NCBI RefSeq assembly: GCF_014281055.1
Contig: NZ_JACRSE010000003.1
Span: forward strand, 1 to 64,000
Origin: Fluviispira vulneris
GTDB lineage: Bacteria > Bdellovibrionota_B > Oligoflexia > Silvanigrellales > Silvanigrellaceae
Direction of reading: 5' to 3'
DNA length: 64,000 nucleotides
This document shows positions 10,434 through 19,866 of this stretch, piece by piece. The position numbers were made by a program, and so were the translations under genes. The notes below the pieces were generated by a model. That model had not been told where the DNA came from. It was given only the letters and a program-made list of their open reading frames with translations, and did not search any database. Position 1 is the stretch's first letter. Each line of letters opens with the position of its first letter.

Positions 10434-10472
10434 ATGTATAATATAGTTGATAAAAAACTTGGGTGCCCATAA
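10434..10472 (+). CDS. 12-codon leader ORF before the glycosyltransferase
   Basis: AAGAGG precedes an ATG that opens the peptide MYNIVDKKLGCP and stops one base before the likely ATG of the GT2 gene (TAAGATG). The GT2 start itself lacks a clear ribosome site, so translation may be delivered by coupling from this leader. It could equally be chance in AT-rich DNA. Confidence 0.35.
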   Translation: MYNIVDKKLGCP

Positions 10473-10473
10473 G

Positions 10474-11334
10474 ATGGAAGTAAAAGAAATCTACGAACAA
10501 TATCAGAAAAGTCAAAACTATGACATATCAACATTTGTTCCAGAGCCTGAAAAGCTTACAGCGATTGTTATCACCAAAAATGAAGAGAAAAATATCGCAA
10601 GGTGTCTCTCCTCTTTGGATTTTGTTGATGAAATAGTTATCGTTGACTCAGGCAGCACAGATAAAACAATTGAAATTGCAAAAACATTTAGCAAAGTTAT
10701 TGTCATTCAAACAAAGTGGTATGGTTTTGTTGAAAACAAACGAATTGCAGTCGAAAAAGCTGAACATGATTGGATTCTTTGGGTCGATGCTGACGAAGTT
10801 GTTCCTATAGATCTTGCAAAAGAATGGGATGAGCGTGTGGCAGAGGGAACTTTCCATGAAACTGCCGGAATTGATGTTGCGCGAAAAACTTTTTTCTTAA
10901 ACCACTGGGTAAAGCATTCGGGCTGGTATCCAGGAAGGGTCACACGATTTTTCCATAAAAAACGAGCTTATTTTAATGATAATATTTTACATGAAGGTGT
11001 CGTAGCTAAACAAGGATATATAGTTGAAAGTTTTAAAACAGATCTTTTGCATTATTCATATACATCTATTTATCAATATTTTGATAAAATGAATAAATAT
11101 GGATTTGCTGGAGCTAATGAAATTAAAAGAAAAAGAAAAATTGTTTTTCTACCACAATTATTTTTGCAACCAATGTGGACATTTTTCCGTTTTTATTTCT
11201 TAAAAAAAGGATTTCTTGATGGCCGTATTGGTCTAATTGTTTGTATCGGAGCAGCCTTTTCAAATTTCATAAAATATGCGAATTATTTTTTCCTAAAGAA
11301 ATATAATTATGTAGAAATCAATGAAAAAGAATAA
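10474..11334 (+). CDS. Glycosyltransferase family 2 (LPS core/surface glycan)
   Basis: Predicted inverting GT-A enzyme of 286 residues that transfers a sugar from a nucleotide donor. Visible motifs: LTAIVITKNEEKNIARCL at the N-terminus, VDEIVIVDSGSTDKT, and the DXD-type metal site WVDADEVVP. A C-terminal hydrophobic/basic stretch (FFRFYFLKKGF and the following segment) may be membrane-associated. The overall pattern resembles WaaE/KdtX-type LPS core glucosyltransferases. Start taken as ATG at 10474, coupled to the leader ORF; an upstream TTG at 10447 is also in frame. The GT9 gene follows 29 bases downstream. Confidence 0.85.
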   Translation: MEVKEIYEQYQKSQNYDISTFVPEPEKLTAIVITKNEEKNIARCLSSLDFVDEIVIVDSGSTDKTIEIAKTFSKVIVIQTKWYGFVENKRIAVEKAEHDWILWVDADEVVPIDLAKEWDERVAEGTFHETAGIDVARKTFFLNHWVKHSGWYPGRVTRFFHKKRAYFNDNILHEGVVAKQGYIVESFKTDLLHYSYTSIYQYFDKMNKYGFAGANEIKRKRKIVFLPQLFLQPMWTFFRFYFLKKGFLDGRIGLIVCIGAAFSNFIKYANYFFLKKYNYVEINEKE

Positions 11335-11363
11335 TTTTAATTGAGCAATGGAATATTCCTTAT

Positions 11364-12389
11364 ATGAAAGAAGATTCATACAAAAGAATCCTGCTTAGCA
11401 GAACTGATAATATTGGTGATGTTATTTTAACTTTACCAATGGCAGGAATCATCAAAAGTCAAATCCCAAACACAAAAATACTTTTCTTAGGAAAAAAATA
11501 CACTAAACCAATTATAGATTGCTGTGAATTTATCGATGAATTTTATGATTGGGATGAAGTAAAAAAAAATAATGAGCAGATAGACTGCGACACAATAATT
11601 CATGTTTTTCCAAACAAAGAAATTGCAAAATACTTTTACAAATTAAAAACAAAGAAGCGAGTTGGAACAAATAGAAGAGTGTTTCATTGGATTTATTGCA
11701 ATAAAAAAGCAAATCTCAGTCGCAAGAATTCTCAGCTTCATGAGTCTCAACTTAATATAAAACTTCTATCCTCACTAAATATATATTGCGAATACAATCT
11801 TGAAGAAATTATTGGTTTTTATGGATTTAATAAAACACAACGTTTAGATAACGAATATCTAAAATGGATTGAAAAAGATAAATTCAATTTAATTTTACAC
11901 CCTAAGTCCAAAGGAAGTGCACGTGAATGGCCTCCAGAGAAGTTTGTTGAATTAGCCAATATTTTGGATAAGAGAATTTATAATATTTTTATTTCTGGGA
12001 CGAATGCAGAAAAAGAATTTATTGAAAATCAAATCGTAAAATATGCTCCGCATGTAAAAAATATTGCTGGCACATTGAATTTATCTCAATTTATTTCATT
12101 TATAAAAGAATGTGATGGTTTAATAGCAGCTAGCACAGGCCCATTGCATATTGCTGCGGCTCTGGGGATTCATGCTCTTGGTTTATATCCACCTATTAAG
12201 TCAATGATTCCTGAACGTTGGGGGCCACTTGGCGAAAAAGCTGAGTATTTGTTAGCTACAACAGAAAATAAAAATAAGTTGTGCATAAAAAATTGTAATG
12301 TTTTAAACGTTTGTGCTTGTATCAAAAACTTGGATGCTCATTCTGTTTTAAAAATAATTCTTAAATGGGATAAAAAATCTCCTAGTTGA
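11364..12389 (+). CDS. Glycosyltransferase family 9 (heptosyltransferase-like)
   Basis: Protein of 341 residues with the GT9/ADP-heptose:LPS heptosyltransferase layout. The N-terminal acceptor domain opens with ILLSRTDNIGDVILTLPMA, the family signature. The C-terminal donor domain has LILHPKSKGSAREWPPEKF and AASTGPLHIAAALGIHALGLY, followed by ERWGPLG. It most likely adds heptose or a related sugar to the LPS inner core on the cytoplasmic face. It is downstream of the GT2 gene and probably in the same transcript. A Cys-rich tail (CIKNCNVLNVCACIK) occurs in several relatives. Confidence 0.85.
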   Translation: MKEDSYKRILLSRTDNIGDVILTLPMAGIIKSQIPNTKILFLGKKYTKPIIDCCEFIDEFYDWDEVKKNNEQIDCDTIIHVFPNKEIAKYFYKLKTKKRVGTNRRVFHWIYCNKKANLSRKNSQLHESQLNIKLLSSLNIYCEYNLEEIIGFYGFNKTQRLDNEYLKWIEKDKFNLILHPKSKGSAREWPPEKFVELANILDKRIYNIFISGTNAEKEFIENQIVKYAPHVKNIAGTLNLSQFISFIKECDGLIAASTGPLHIAAALGIHALGLYPPIKSMIPERWGPLGEKAEYLLATTENKNKLCIKNCNVLNVCACIKNLDAHSVLKIILKWDKKSPS

Positions 12390-12458
12390 TAATCTATTTC
12401 CAATCTCGTAGTCTCTAAATGTTAAATCATCATCCTTGAAAAATTATGATGGTTCAAT

Positions 12459-12488
12459 TTGACTTTATTTTCATATGAAAATTAAAAT
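12459..12488 (+). promoter_or_regulatory. Putative ahcY promoter
   Basis: TTGACT (12459-12464) and TAAAAT (12483-12488) are 18 bases apart, about 65 bases before the ahcY start. I looked for an S-adenosylhomocysteine riboswitch in the leader and found no GC-rich aptamer-like sequence, so control by such a switch is not supported here. Confidence 0.5.
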
Positions 12489-12551
12489 ATTTTTTTGTGC
12501 ATATTATTTCTCAATTTGATGCTCTTTCCTATTTACGAAATGGAGACTAAC

Positions 12552-13844
12552 ATGGATTATAAAGTAAAAGATATATCACTTGCCGAATTAGGCAGAAAAC
12601 AAATTGAAATTGCTGAAAAAGAAATGCCTGGCCTTATGACTCTGAGAGAGCGTTATGGTCATTCTAAACCGCTCAAAGGTGCTCGCATTGCAGGCAGCTT
12701 GCACATGACAGTAGAAACTGCTGTGTTAATAGAAACTTTAGGAGTTCTTGGAGCAGAAGTACGTTGGTCCAGCTGTAATATCTTTTCTACAGTTGACGCT
12801 GCTGCGGCTGCTATAGCAAAAACAGGTGTGCCTGTCTTTGCATGGAAAGGTGAAACAGAAGAAGAATACATTTGGTGTATCGAACAATCATTAAAATTTC
12901 CAAATGGCAATGGACCAAATATGTTACTTGATGATGGTGGAGATCTCACCTCTTTAGTGCACAAAAAATTTCCACAGCTTCTAAAAGATATCAAAGGGGT
13001 TTCTGAAGAAACAACAACAGGTGTTCATCATTTACACCAAATGGTAAAAAAAGGTGAACTCAAAATACCAGCAATTAATATCAATGACAGCGTAACAAAG
13101 AGCAAATTCGACAATCTTTATGGATGTCGAGAGTCATTACCTGATGGTATCAAACGTGCAACAGATGTAATGATTGCTGGTAAAACCGTTGTTGTTGCTG
13201 GCTATGGTGATGTTGGAAAGGGTTGTGCACACGCAATGAGACATCATGGTGCACGTGTGTTGATTACTGAAATCGATCCTATTAATTCACTACAAGCTGC
13301 AATGGAAGGTTATCAAATTGTCACAATGGATGAAGTTGTAAAAGACGCACATATTTTTGTCACAGCGACAGGCTGTTGTGATATTATTACTGCGGCGCAC
13401 ATGGCTAAAATGCGTGACCAAGCTATTGTTTGTAACATTGGACATTTTGATGTGGAAATCGATGTTGCTGGTCTCAAGGCAACAAAAGGAATCAAACATA
13501 TAAATATCAAACCACAAGTAGATAAATATCAATTCCCAGATGGACACGAAATTATTCTATTAGCAGAAGGCCGTCTTGTTAACTTAGGATGTGCAACTGG
13601 ACATCCAGCTTTTGTCATGAGTACTAGCTTTACGAATCAAGTATTGGCACAAATCGAATTGTGGCAAAATCATGGTCAGTATAAAATAGATGTTTATACC
13701 TTACCTAAAAAACTCGATGAAGAAGTTGCGAGATTGCATTTAGAAAAACTAGGAGTTAAATTAACAAAACTCACTAATAAACAAGCAGAATATTTAAGTA
13801 TACCAGTTGACGGGCCTTATAAACCTGACTCTTATAGATATTAA
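12552..13844 (+). CDS. ahcY: Adenosylhomocysteinase
   Basis: Hydrolyses S-adenosylhomocysteine to homocysteine and adenosine, removing the inhibitory by-product of methylation. At 430 residues it is the usual bacterial length. Seen in order: substrate-domain segments [16 protein letters not shown] and [16 protein letters not shown], the NAD-binding glycine motif [26 protein letters not shown], and the C-terminal PDSYRY, whose Lys/Tyr reach the partner subunit's NAD site. Start at 12552 is set by GGAG (12542-12545); the longer frame from 12495 has no such site. It has its own promoter and a strong terminator, so it is monocistronic. Confidence 0.97.
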   Translation: MDYKVKDISLAELGRKQIEIAEKEMPGLMTLRERYGHSKPLKGARIAGSLHMTVETAVLIETLGVLGAEVRWSSCNIFSTVDAAAAAIAKTGVPVFAWKGETEEEYIWCIEQSLKFPNGNGPNMLLDDGGDLTSLVHKKFPQLLKDIKGVSEETTTGVHHLHQMVKKGELKIPAININDSVTKSKFDNLYGCRESLPDGIKRATDVMIAGKTVVVAGYGDVGKGCAHAMRHHGARVLITEIDPINSLQAAMEGYQIVTMDEVVKDAHIFVTATGCCDIITAAHMAKMRDQAIVCNIGHFDVEIDVAGLKATKGIKHINIKPQVDKYQFPDGHEIILLAEGRLVNLGCATGHPAFVMSTSFTNQVLAQIELWQNHGQYKIDVYTLPKKLDEEVARLHLEKLGVKLTKLTNKQAEYLSIPVDGPYKPDSYRY

Positions 13845-13854
13845 TTAATTTAGC

Positions 13855-14781
13855 TTAATTAAAAGCATCGGATTGAATCCGATGCTCTTTTTGTTTTTGC
13901 ATAGACACCAAATAAATAGAGAAAACTATCAACACGATTGAAATCCATTCTGTAAGATTCAATGTTTCATTAAAAATAATATATCCCCAAAATAATCCCA
14001 CCATAGCGACTATACAACCAACAAGACTATAATAAACAGGACCTGCAATTTTTAATAATTCAAAAAAGATAACATAACCTATACTGGATAATATTATCTC
14101 AATAATAATAAAAAAATTCGGAAGATCGATCGGAAATTTAATAATATGAAAATTACCTGTTATAAAAGTTATTGGTGCAATCATCATTGAGGAAGCCAAC
14201 AACATTCCAGCACTGAGAGCTAATGACGATGCATGCACAGGTCTTAATTTTACCATAAAAATAGTGCATGATGCGAGGAAAAAAGGTGTTAATAAAGCAA
14301 ATAACATCCAGCTAAAATCGACAAAATCTGTTAACTTAGGATAAAAAAGAACTACAAGGCCAAAAAATCCGATAATTATTCCAAGAAATCTATTGATAGA
14401 AAATTTCTCAAGAAGGAAAAATATAGATAATACATAAGTAATAATCGGTGATGTATTTACAATCAAACCTAAAATACCCGATGGCACATGAGTTGCTGAA
14501 AAATACATCGTTATATTTGGCAAAACAATACCAAGCAACCCACATATAAAATAAAACAATAAATGGTGAAAAGTAAACTTTGGAAACTTTTTTTCTTTCA
14601 ATAAAGTTACTAAAAGAATAAAAACTGCAGGTCCAAAACTTTGCCAAAAAGAATAGCCAAGCGGCGTGACTCCGCTTTCCATAGCAAACTTAGCAATAGA
14701 AAAGCCAGTCCCCCAACACAAACCTAAACTCACAAGCAATAAAAGCGATTTAAAGAACAATTTATTAAAAGTGAACAACAT
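13855..14781 (-). CDS. EamA/DMT-family transporter
   Basis: A 308-residue, very hydrophobic inner-membrane protein with about ten predicted transmembrane helices in two repeats, as in the drug/metabolite transporter superfamily (EamA, RhaT-like). The first repeat begins LLLVSLGLCWGTGFSIAKFA and carries a conserved 'P.....L...P.......'-type end (GIVLPNITMYFSATHVPSGI); the second repeat includes GPVYYSLVGCIVAMVGLFWGYIIFNE. Such proteins export amino acids or other metabolites; the substrate is unknown. It is the last gene of the hslO-sfsA-EamA transcript, nine bases after sfsA. Confidence 0.85.
   Translation of the reverse strand: MLFTFNKLFFKSLLLLVSLGLCWGTGFSIAKFAMESGVTPLGYSFWQSFGPAVFILLVTLLKEKKFPKFTFHHLLFYFICGLLGIVLPNITMYFSATHVPSGILGLIVNTSPIITYVLSIFFLLEKFSINRFLGIIIGFFGLVVLFYPKLTDFVDFSWMLFALLTPFFLASCTIFMVKLRPVHASSLALSAGMLLASSMMIAPITFITGNFHIIKFPIDLPNFFIIIEIILSSIGYVIFFELLKIAGPVYYSLVGCIVAMVGLFWGYIIFNETLNLTEWISIVLIVFSIYLVSMQKQKEHRIQSDAFN
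13864..13900. terminator. Bidirectional terminator between ahcY and the EamA gene
   Basis: AGCATCGGATT (13864-13874) and AATCCGATGCT (13876-13886) form a strong stem followed by CTTTTTGTTTTT on the plus strand. On the minus strand the same stem is followed by TTTTAATTAA. It lies inside the last codons of the convergent EamA-family gene and so ends both transcripts. Confidence 0.85.
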
Positions 14782-14790
14782 TTAGACGCC

Positions 14791-15564
14791 TCAATTCAAG
14801 CAATAAAATTTCCTTAAAGAAAAACCTTCAACAGAAATTTTAGGAATAATAAGAGCAATTTTTACTCCTATATTTTTTGCTTCTTCTAATAAACTTGCGT
14901 ATTTTGCATCTATTTCATGAGCTGCACGAAAACCATTAAGAAGAATATTCTCATCTACTTCACTTCCACGCATCAGTACGAAAAATAACCATGCTTCATC
15001 GCCAGCTTGTTTCGCATTCATGAGTTCAGTGAGGTGTTTTTGCCCCCGAGTTGTGACAGCATCAGGAAAGAGCCAAGTATTATCACTTAATTTCATACTC
15101 ACACTTTTTACTTCAATCCAGCATTTTTGATCACTTTTTTCAGAAGATAGACAAAAATCAAAGCGTGTTTCTTTTGTAAAGACAGCTTCACGTTTTACTT
15201 TTTGCCATTTTTCAAAGCACTCATAAGGGAAGTTTGAAGAAATAAAATACTGCTCTTTACTTTTTCCAACAGTCCTATTTAATAATTCTTCGACGAATTG
15301 ATTCGCTCTTGCAGTATTTAAACACGCATAACCATCTTCTAAATAAAGTAATTCTAAAGAATGGCTCAATTTACGTTTCGGATTTTGTGAGTCTAATATA
15401 TATGCGGGTGCATTTTCTACTAGACAGCTTTTCATACTTCCACTATTTGCACAGTGCACTGTTTTAACTTCATTATCTGCTAACATGACATCAACAAAAA
15501 AGCGTTTATATCTATTAATAAATCTACATTTTACCAACGGAAAAGAATAATTTAATAAATGCAT
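14791..15564 (-). CDS. sfsA: SfsA family protein (DNA/RNA nuclease)
   Basis: A 257-residue protein with the SfsA signatures: FINRYKRFFVDV near the start (OB-fold part), HCANSGSMKSCL, NPKRKLSHSLELL, then a PD-(D/E)XK-like core (FDFCLSS, CWIEVKSVSMKL) and FPDAVTTRGQKHL. SfsA was named for an effect on maltose metabolism in E. coli and is now regarded as a nuclease. It starts two bases after hslO ends, so the two are co-transcribed. Confidence 0.93.
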   Translation of the reverse strand: MHLLNYSFPLVKCRFINRYKRFFVDVMLADNEVKTVHCANSGSMKSCLVENAPAYILDSQNPKRKLSHSLELLYLEDGYACLNTARANQFVEELLNRTVGKSKEQYFISSNFPYECFEKWQKVKREAVFTKETRFDFCLSSEKSDQKCWIEVKSVSMKLSDNTWLFPDAVTTRGQKHLTELMNAKQAGDEAWLFFVLMRGSEVDENILLNGFRAAHEIDAKYASLLEEAKNIGVKIALIIPKISVEGFSLRKFYCLN

Positions 15565-15566
15565 TC

Positions 15567-16466
15567 TTAATTTATTTCAGATGAATTGTCTTGGGTGTAA
15601 TTTCTACTAGCAAACATTTGCATTACTTTTTCAAAAGGAACTTGATAATTTGTACTGCAATAATGACATTTCATTTCTACACTTTCAGATTTATTAATAA
15701 TATCTTTTAACTCATCCATTGGTAAGGTTACAAGTACACCTTCTACTTTTTCCTGCGAGCAGCTGCAGACAAGTTTTGGATTGATACTTTTAATTGGCTT
15801 TAAGTCATCGGGGATCAATTTTTGTGCTAAAATATCTGGATCATTATTTTCTAAAAACAAATCACGCATAGACGGTAATTGATCTATATGATTTCTTAAT
15901 TTCTCTGATACTTCTTCAGAAATGCCTGGCAACTCTTGATAAATAACTCCAAAAGCATAGATTTCGCCACTTTTCTCATCAATCCAGCTGCTCAACTGTA
16001 ATTTGGTATTCATTTGAAAGCTAGATAGCAAATGCTCATTCAAAGCATTTTCAATAGAGTTTGTTTTTGAAAGAGTAAACCCCTCTGAAAGATTCGAATT
16101 ATTCCGTTGCGATCGCAATGAGCGCACTTGTAATTCAGAGAAACTGTTTTCGCCCTTATCAAGGCTTTGAACGATAGGAGTGTCAGACGCACACTCTATA
16201 TAACCCTTTGTTTCTGCTTGGAAAGTTGTTTCTGCACCAATTGTAAAATCCCCAGCACATTGTATTCTCAGGTTAATGCGCTCTTCATAGTCAAGAACAG
16301 AGGAAAGCAAAACACATCCAAGCATAGAATCGGAAAGAAGAAGAGCTCTTGGGTTATTTAAGCTATGAATTTTTTTAACTTCTTGTATTAAATTGCTCAT
16401 ATGTAGCATACGATAGCAATACTGCACTTTAGTATCCACAGCAAAAAATAAATAATCTTGAAACAT
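15567..16466 (-). CDS. hslO: Hsp33 redox-regulated holdase chaperone
   Basis: Cytoplasmic chaperone activated when oxidants and heat release its zinc. The 299-residue protein has the N-terminal substrate-binding fold and the diagnostic C-terminal zinc centre: LVCSCSQ (CxC), then about 30 residues on, KCHYCSTNY (CxxC). An AAGGA site precedes the ATG. It is the first gene of a minus-strand operon with sfsA and an EamA transporter, and its promoter region is shared divergently with galE. Confidence 0.93.
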   Translation of the reverse strand: MFQDYLFFAVDTKVQYCYRMLHMSNLIQEVKKIHSLNNPRALLLSDSMLGCVLLSSVLDYEERINLRIQCAGDFTIGAETTFQAETKGYIECASDTPIVQSLDKGENSFSELQVRSLRSQRNNSNLSEGFTLSKTNSIENALNEHLLSSFQMNTKLQLSSWIDEKSGEIYAFGVIYQELPGISEEVSEKLRNHIDQLPSMRDLFLENNDPDILAQKLIPDDLKPIKSINPKLVCSCSQEKVEGVLVTLPMDELKDIINKSESVEMKCHYCSTNYQVPFEKVMQMFASRNYTQDNSSEIN

Positions 16467-16656
16467 AAAAGTGTCCTTACTTGTAAGAAATTCTTAGGCA
16501 AAATAAAACCTAAGCGATGCATTCATCTCTATACTAAACTTAAGTATTTTACGACAAAATATTGTGCGATACCCTTGAGTCAACTTAACTTTTTTAGACC
16601 GATCCTGTATAAAATAAGAAATACATTCAAATCCATTCTACAGAAGAGGAAAAAAA

Positions 16657-17697
16657 ATGAAAGTTCTCGTAACTGGGGGAGCAGGGTATATTGGAAGCAC
16701 AATTTGTTCTGCATTAGAAGATGCGGGGCATACACCCGTAATTCTCGATTCCCTTGTCACAGGTCGAATTGAATTTATCAGGGATCGGGCGTTTTATTTA
16801 GGAGACATTGCAGATGCGAATCTTCTAAAAAAAATCTTTATCGAACACTCAGATATAAACTACACGATTCACTGCGCTGCACTTATTATTGTTTCAGAAA
16901 GTGTACAAAAACCTTATGAATACTATAGAGAAAATGTAGCTAAATCCAATGAGCTATTTCATAATTTAAAAGAACTTGGATGTCATAAAATTGTTTTTAG
17001 CTCTTCTGCAGCTATTTACGATGTCGTTCCGAATTTTATGGTCAATGAAGAATCACCTTTAAAGCCGCAAAGTCCATATGCAAAAACAAAGTATATGATG
17101 GAAATGATACTTCAGGATTATTGTGCATCTTTTGAGAATTTTAAAGCAATTTCTTTGAGGTATTTTAATCCAATTGGCGCAGATCCTAAAATGCGCTCGG
17201 GACTATATATTGAAAACCCATCTCATGTCTTAGGTAAATTGGTCGACACAGCAATTGGTAGAATCAAAGAATTTCAAATTACAGGAGTGGAATGGCCAAC
17301 CCGAGACGGAAGTGGGATACGTGATTATATCCATGTTTGGGATCTTGCGCAGGCACATGTAAAAGCAATTGATAATTTTGACTTTGCTTTTTTAAAACGT
17401 GAGCCTAAATCAAAAAACTTTCACATAATTAATTTAGGTACGGGTCGAGGAGTGACAGTAAGAGAACTCTTAAGAGAATTTGAAAACGTATTTGGTCGAG
17501 AAATTCCAAAAAAAGTAGCCCCATCACGTCCAGGTGATGTTGCCGGATCCTATGCAAATGAAAATACTGCATTGGATTTGCTCGAATGGAAAGCTATGTT
17601 GCATATAAATCAAGGAATCGAAGACTCATTAAAATGGAACAGTATCCGCGGCGATATTATAAAGTATAAACTCAATGACAGAGGCAATAATTTTTAA
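16657..17697 (+). CDS. galE: UDP-glucose 4-epimerase
   Basis: Interconverts UDP-glucose and UDP-galactose with bound NAD. The 346-residue protein is an extended short-chain dehydrogenase: TGGAGYIGS nucleotide motif at residue 7, the serine motif SSSAAIYD, the catalytic YAKTK (YxxxK), then RYFNPIGAD, DGSGIRDYIHVWDLA and NLGTGRGVTV. AGAGGA lies before the ATG. It could feed galactose to the surface glycans made by genes upstream. The region 16467-16656 contains the divergent promoters of hslO and galE; I see no other gene there. Confidence 0.92.
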   Translation: MKVLVTGGAGYIGSTICSALEDAGHTPVILDSLVTGRIEFIRDRAFYLGDIADANLLKKIFIEHSDINYTIHCAALIIVSESVQKPYEYYRENVAKSNELFHNLKELGCHKIVFSSSAAIYDVVPNFMVNEESPLKPQSPYAKTKYMMEMILQDYCASFENFKAISLRYFNPIGADPKMRSGLYIENPSHVLGKLVDTAIGRIKEFQITGVEWPTRDGSGIRDYIHVWDLAQAHVKAIDNFDFAFLKREPKSKNFHIINLGTGRGVTVRELLREFENVFGREIPKKVAPSRPGDVAGSYANENTALDLLEWKAMLHINQGIEDSLKWNSIRGDIIKYKLNDRGNNF

Positions 17698-17895
17698 TTA
17701 TTTTTCAATATTTACTTTTAAATTAAACAACACAAAACTTAATTCATTTTTATAAATTACTGATTTTATAACACTTTAATTTTTCACAACTTCCCTTTTA
17801 ATAAAATAAAAATGTGATATTTTATATTTAGATCCAATTATTTAATAGAATTGGATTTAGGACTAATAATTAAACATCTTAGAAAAGGATTTCTA

Positions 17896-19857
17896 ATGAA
17901 GAGAAATGGATTTATCTTATCAAGCTCCGCCCTTTTAGCAATTGTTTATAGCAATTCTGCATTTGCAGCAGAATACAAAGTTGAAGAATTCAAAAAAAAT
18001 GTAATTTACCTTGATCCCAATACACAGACTCAAGCAGAGATTTTAAAAACTTTCCCAATTACTGTAAAAGATTTAATTAATAATTCAAATAATCTTGCTG
18101 CAAAATCAATAAAATTTAAATCTGATGAAAGTCAATTGACAGATTACTTTAAAAAAGAATTTTGCAGAAAAGTTAAATTTAAAATTGAAAATGGTCATTT
18201 TCAAATTATATCCGCACCAAACACTATCAGTACAATGATGACTTGCTACTATAAAGCAAGTTCAACCGATCCGAATGTTGTCTTAACATCTAAGCAAAAA
18301 AGTCTAGAAATAAAATTTAACTATGACTTTGATACATGGCGCAATTTAATAAAAAAAGATATATATGGTAGAGAATATTATCTAACATCTACTAAATTTG
18401 CAAAATATATTCACTCAAAAATTAATTCTGGGGAAAACATTAACTATTCCAAAGAAATTCTTCTTGATGGTTCTGATCTTTGGGAAAGTGAAAATAATAG
18501 TATAATTGAAAAAGAAAGAACCGGAGATTGGGATCAAGGTTCTTTATCATATAATGGTGATACAAATCTAGATATGAGTGCCATTTATCAAAGTAAAATG
18601 TTCCCAAATTTAGAAAAATTAACTATCAAAAATTTCAAAATAGTTTATCATGATTCAAATCCCTTTGCTTTTCCAAAATCTCTTTCATTAAAGCATCTAA
18701 TTTATTCTCGCAATAAATTCAATGAAGTAAAAAAAGACTCATTTAGAAGAATTAAAAATCTCGAAAACCTTGATCTTAGAGGAAACTATATAAGAAAAAT
18801 TGAAGATAATTCATTTGAAAAACTTGAAAGTCTTAAGCAATTAAATCTTGATCACAATGAGCTTAGTGAAGTATCAAGCAAAACATTTGCAGGACTTAAA
18901 AGTTTACAAGAACTCAATTTATCTAATAATAGTGGGGAAAAATCAGCTCAATTTGAGCTCAGAGGTAGTCCAAAACTGCCAAAATTAGAAAAACTATCAA
19001 TCACACGCAGTCATGTCGGCAAAATTGATAAAGAATTCTTTCAATCAATGCCATTGCTTGCTCATCTTAATCTTGAGATAAATGCTTTAACAGAAATTCC
19101 AGAAAATATTTTCGTGAAAAATCATTCATTAAAAGAAGTTAATTTAAGTCGAAATAGAATTCAAAATATTTCATCTTTAGGCAACACAAATATCGTAGAT
19201 TTGAATTTAAGTACAAATAAAATAGAATCATTAGATGACTCGTTCTTTAATAGCATTCAAAATATTGAAGTTCTCAACCTTTCTCAGAACTCTATTCATT
19301 CTATTAATAAATCACATTTATCTCCAGAATTAAAAGTTGTGAATTTAGGGAATAATAAATTGACATCTATTCCAAACGCGCTCTCGAATAACTTAGAAGA
19401 TCTTACCATCTCTATAAATAAAATTGAACAGTTAAATGGCAATGAACTTGCTCAATATTTCAATCTTAAATCATTAAATTTATTTGACAATCAAATCAAA
19501 GAGATTCCAAGTGAAGCTTTTAAAACTCAAAGCAAACTTATAAAACTTACTCTAGCTAAAAATAAATTTACAGAAGTTCCCACAACCTCATTTCAATATT
19601 TAGCGAGCCTAGAAACTTTAGATCTCTCTAACAACTCTCTTCAGAGCATAAATCAAAATTCTTTTGATGGATTGAACAGTTTAAAAAATTTATTTATAAA
19701 CCACAATGAAGTACCGTTAGCATTTAATATCAATCATAATATTAGACTTGATTCTATTTCTATCCTATATTCATTAAGGGAAAATGAAGTAAACAGAGTA
19801 AAAAAATTATTTGAAGGCACTCCCAAAATCACAATTCACAATGAATACGATTATTAA
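17896..19857 (+). CDS. Secreted leucine-rich-repeat protein
   Basis: A 653-residue exported protein. Start at 17896 follows AAAAGGA and gives a clean signal peptide (MKRNGFILSSSALLAIVYSN, cleavage likely after SAFA). Residues about 20-235 form a unique N-terminal part with no recognised domain. From about 240 to 625 run roughly 15 LRRs of about 24 residues with the typical LxxLxLxxNxLxxIxxxxF pattern, for example LENLDLRGNYI and LETLDLSNNSL. This is the 'typical' LRR subtype common in eukaryotes. Such proteins usually bind other proteins or host surfaces; a role in contact with host or prey cells is my inference. An 8-bp inverted repeat (17832-17856) lies just upstream. Confidence 0.85.
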   Translation: MKRNGFILSSSALLAIVYSNSAFAAEYKVEEFKKNVIYLDPNTQTQAEILKTFPITVKDLINNSNNLAAKSIKFKSDESQLTDYFKKEFCRKVKFKIENGHFQIISAPNTISTMMTCYYKASSTDPNVVLTSKQKSLEIKFNYDFDTWRNLIKKDIYGREYYLTSTKFAKYIHSKINSGENINYSKEILLDGSDLWESENNSIIEKERTGDWDQGSLSYNGDTNLDMSAIYQSKMFPNLEKLTIKNFKIVYHDSNPFAFPKSLSLKHLIYSRNKFNEVKKDSFRRIKNLENLDLRGNYIRKIEDNSFEKLESLKQLNLDHNELSEVSSKTFAGLKSLQELNLSNNSGEKSAQFELRGSPKLPKLEKLSITRSHVGKIDKEFFQSMPLLAHLNLEINALTEIPENIFVKNHSLKEVNLSRNRIQNISSLGNTNIVDLNLSTNKIESLDDSFFNSIQNIEVLNLSQNSIHSINKSHLSPELKVVNLGNNKLTSIPNALSNNLEDLTISINKIEQLNGNELAQYFNLKSLNLFDNQIKEIPSEAFKTQSKLIKLTLAKNKFTEVPTTSFQYLASLETLDLSNNSLQSINQNSFDGLNSLKNLFINHNEVPLAFNINHNIRLDSISILYSLRENEVNRVKKLFEGTPKITIHNEYDY

Positions 19858-19866
19858 TTTTTATCT

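Noticed and set aside
12390-12551. Possible SAH riboswitch before ahcY
   Set aside because: The leader is AT-rich and lacks the conserved GC-rich aptamer core.
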